Shown here one piece after another: positions 63,955 to 64,000 of a DNA stretch of 64,000 nt (position 1 is the first letter of the stretch; every line of letters starts with the position of its first letter). The notes below the pieces were generated by a model. It worked only from the letters and a program-made list of their open reading frames with translations, was not told where the DNA came from and made no database searches. The stretch is taken from positions 30,004 to 94,003 of the forward strand of contig CAZASI010000003.1 of the NCBI GenBank assembly GCA_964487795.1, written 5' to 3'. The position numbers were made by a program, and so were the translations under genes. This DNA comes from Patescibacterium sp964487795 (lineage in GTDB: Bacteria; Patescibacteriota; Patescibacteriia; Patescibacteriales; Patescibacteriaceae).

Positions 63955-64000
63955 GAAAGGAGGTGATCCATCCACAGCTTCCGCTACGGATGCCTTGTTA
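63955..64000 (-). rRNA. 16S ribosomal RNA, 3' end (partial)
   Basis: On the minus strand the window begins with TAACAAGGCATCCG, continues through helix 45 (GGAAGCTGTGGATGGATCA) and ends GGATCACCTCCTTTCT, the anti-Shine-Dalgarno. The gene runs off the right edge. No 23S or 5S gene follows in the 63 kb downstream. Confidence 0.95.

Noticed and set aside
1..64000. Alternative genetic code with TGA as glycine
   Set aside because: TGA ends rmlB and trpS at the expected protein length and in tight operon context, so the standard bacterial code fits.

Overview
The window looks like a chromosomal segment of an ultra-small Candidate Phyla Radiation (Patescibacteria) bacterium, most likely Parcubacteria-like. 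This is inferred from the style of the genes: very tight packing, short versions of universal proteins (a 489-residue Rel, a 78-residue bS21), giant cysteine-rich surface proteins headed by a VirB2-like pilin segment, tRNAs mostly without encoded CCA plus a CCA-adding enzyme, and a 16S 3' end with an intact anti-Shine-Dalgarno. TGA is used as a stop (rmlB, trpS), so the recoded code 25 of Gracilibacteria/Absconditabacteria is excluded. Most genes lie on the minus strand. No gene-free stretch exceeds about 250 bases.

Regions. (1) 1-8022, minus: one long sugar operon with four family-2 glycosyltransferases, the dTDP-rhamnose genes (rmlA, rmlD, rmlB and an RmlC-like cupin), a HIT protein, an unknown TIM-barrel-like protein and two small membrane proteins. 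(2) 8105-17672: asnS, a secreted phosphodiester glycosidase, a DedA-PAP2-LssY_C fusion, two tRNAs (Pro, Ala), mscL, a holin-like protein, a cyclophilin lipoprotein, cca, an alkyltransferase and nrdR. (3) 17766-23060: ftsZ, ftsA, dgkA, ybeY, then two membrane-anchored thrombospondin-type-3 proteins. (4) 23068-32092: two giant pilin-headed mosaic surface proteins (2111 and about 894 residues). (5) 32162-46646: rel, rpsU, hisS, lepB, ppsA, tsaD, trpS, gdhA, a CDP-alcohol phosphatidyltransferase, a phosphohexomutase and several unknown genes with strong ribosome-binding sites. (6) 46734-48385: a sigma-region-4 protein, a REP-associated transposase and tRNA-Val. (7) 48376-58864: rnhA, recJ, lepA, tdk, a bactofilin-like protein, glyA, folD, recQ and two hidden short membrane-peptide genes. 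(8) 58889-64000: rpsP, an isolated ketoacyl-synthase-III-like gene, murI, two Nudix genes, a methyltransferase, a five-tRNA cluster with a GIY-YIG gene, and the 3' end of a 16S rRNA gene with no 23S gene behind it.

How it fits together. The rml genes supply dTDP-rhamnose to the clustered glycosyltransferases, presumably for the surface polysaccharide. The giant proteins and the TSP3 proteins would make up an exposed protein coat or appendage anchored in the membrane. ftsA/ftsZ, murI and dgkA belong to division and the wall. The most unusual signals are: a split initiation style (several housekeeping genes have a -10 box only 4-8 bases from the start codon, whereas several lineage-type genes have strong Shine-Dalgarno sites); a recurrent CA directly after the tRNA discriminator; a transposase gene carrying its own palindrome as in-frame repeats, with related palindromes elsewhere; two dyads bracketing the ftsZ promoter; a duplicated tRNA-Pro tail; and a 16S gene unlinked from 23S.
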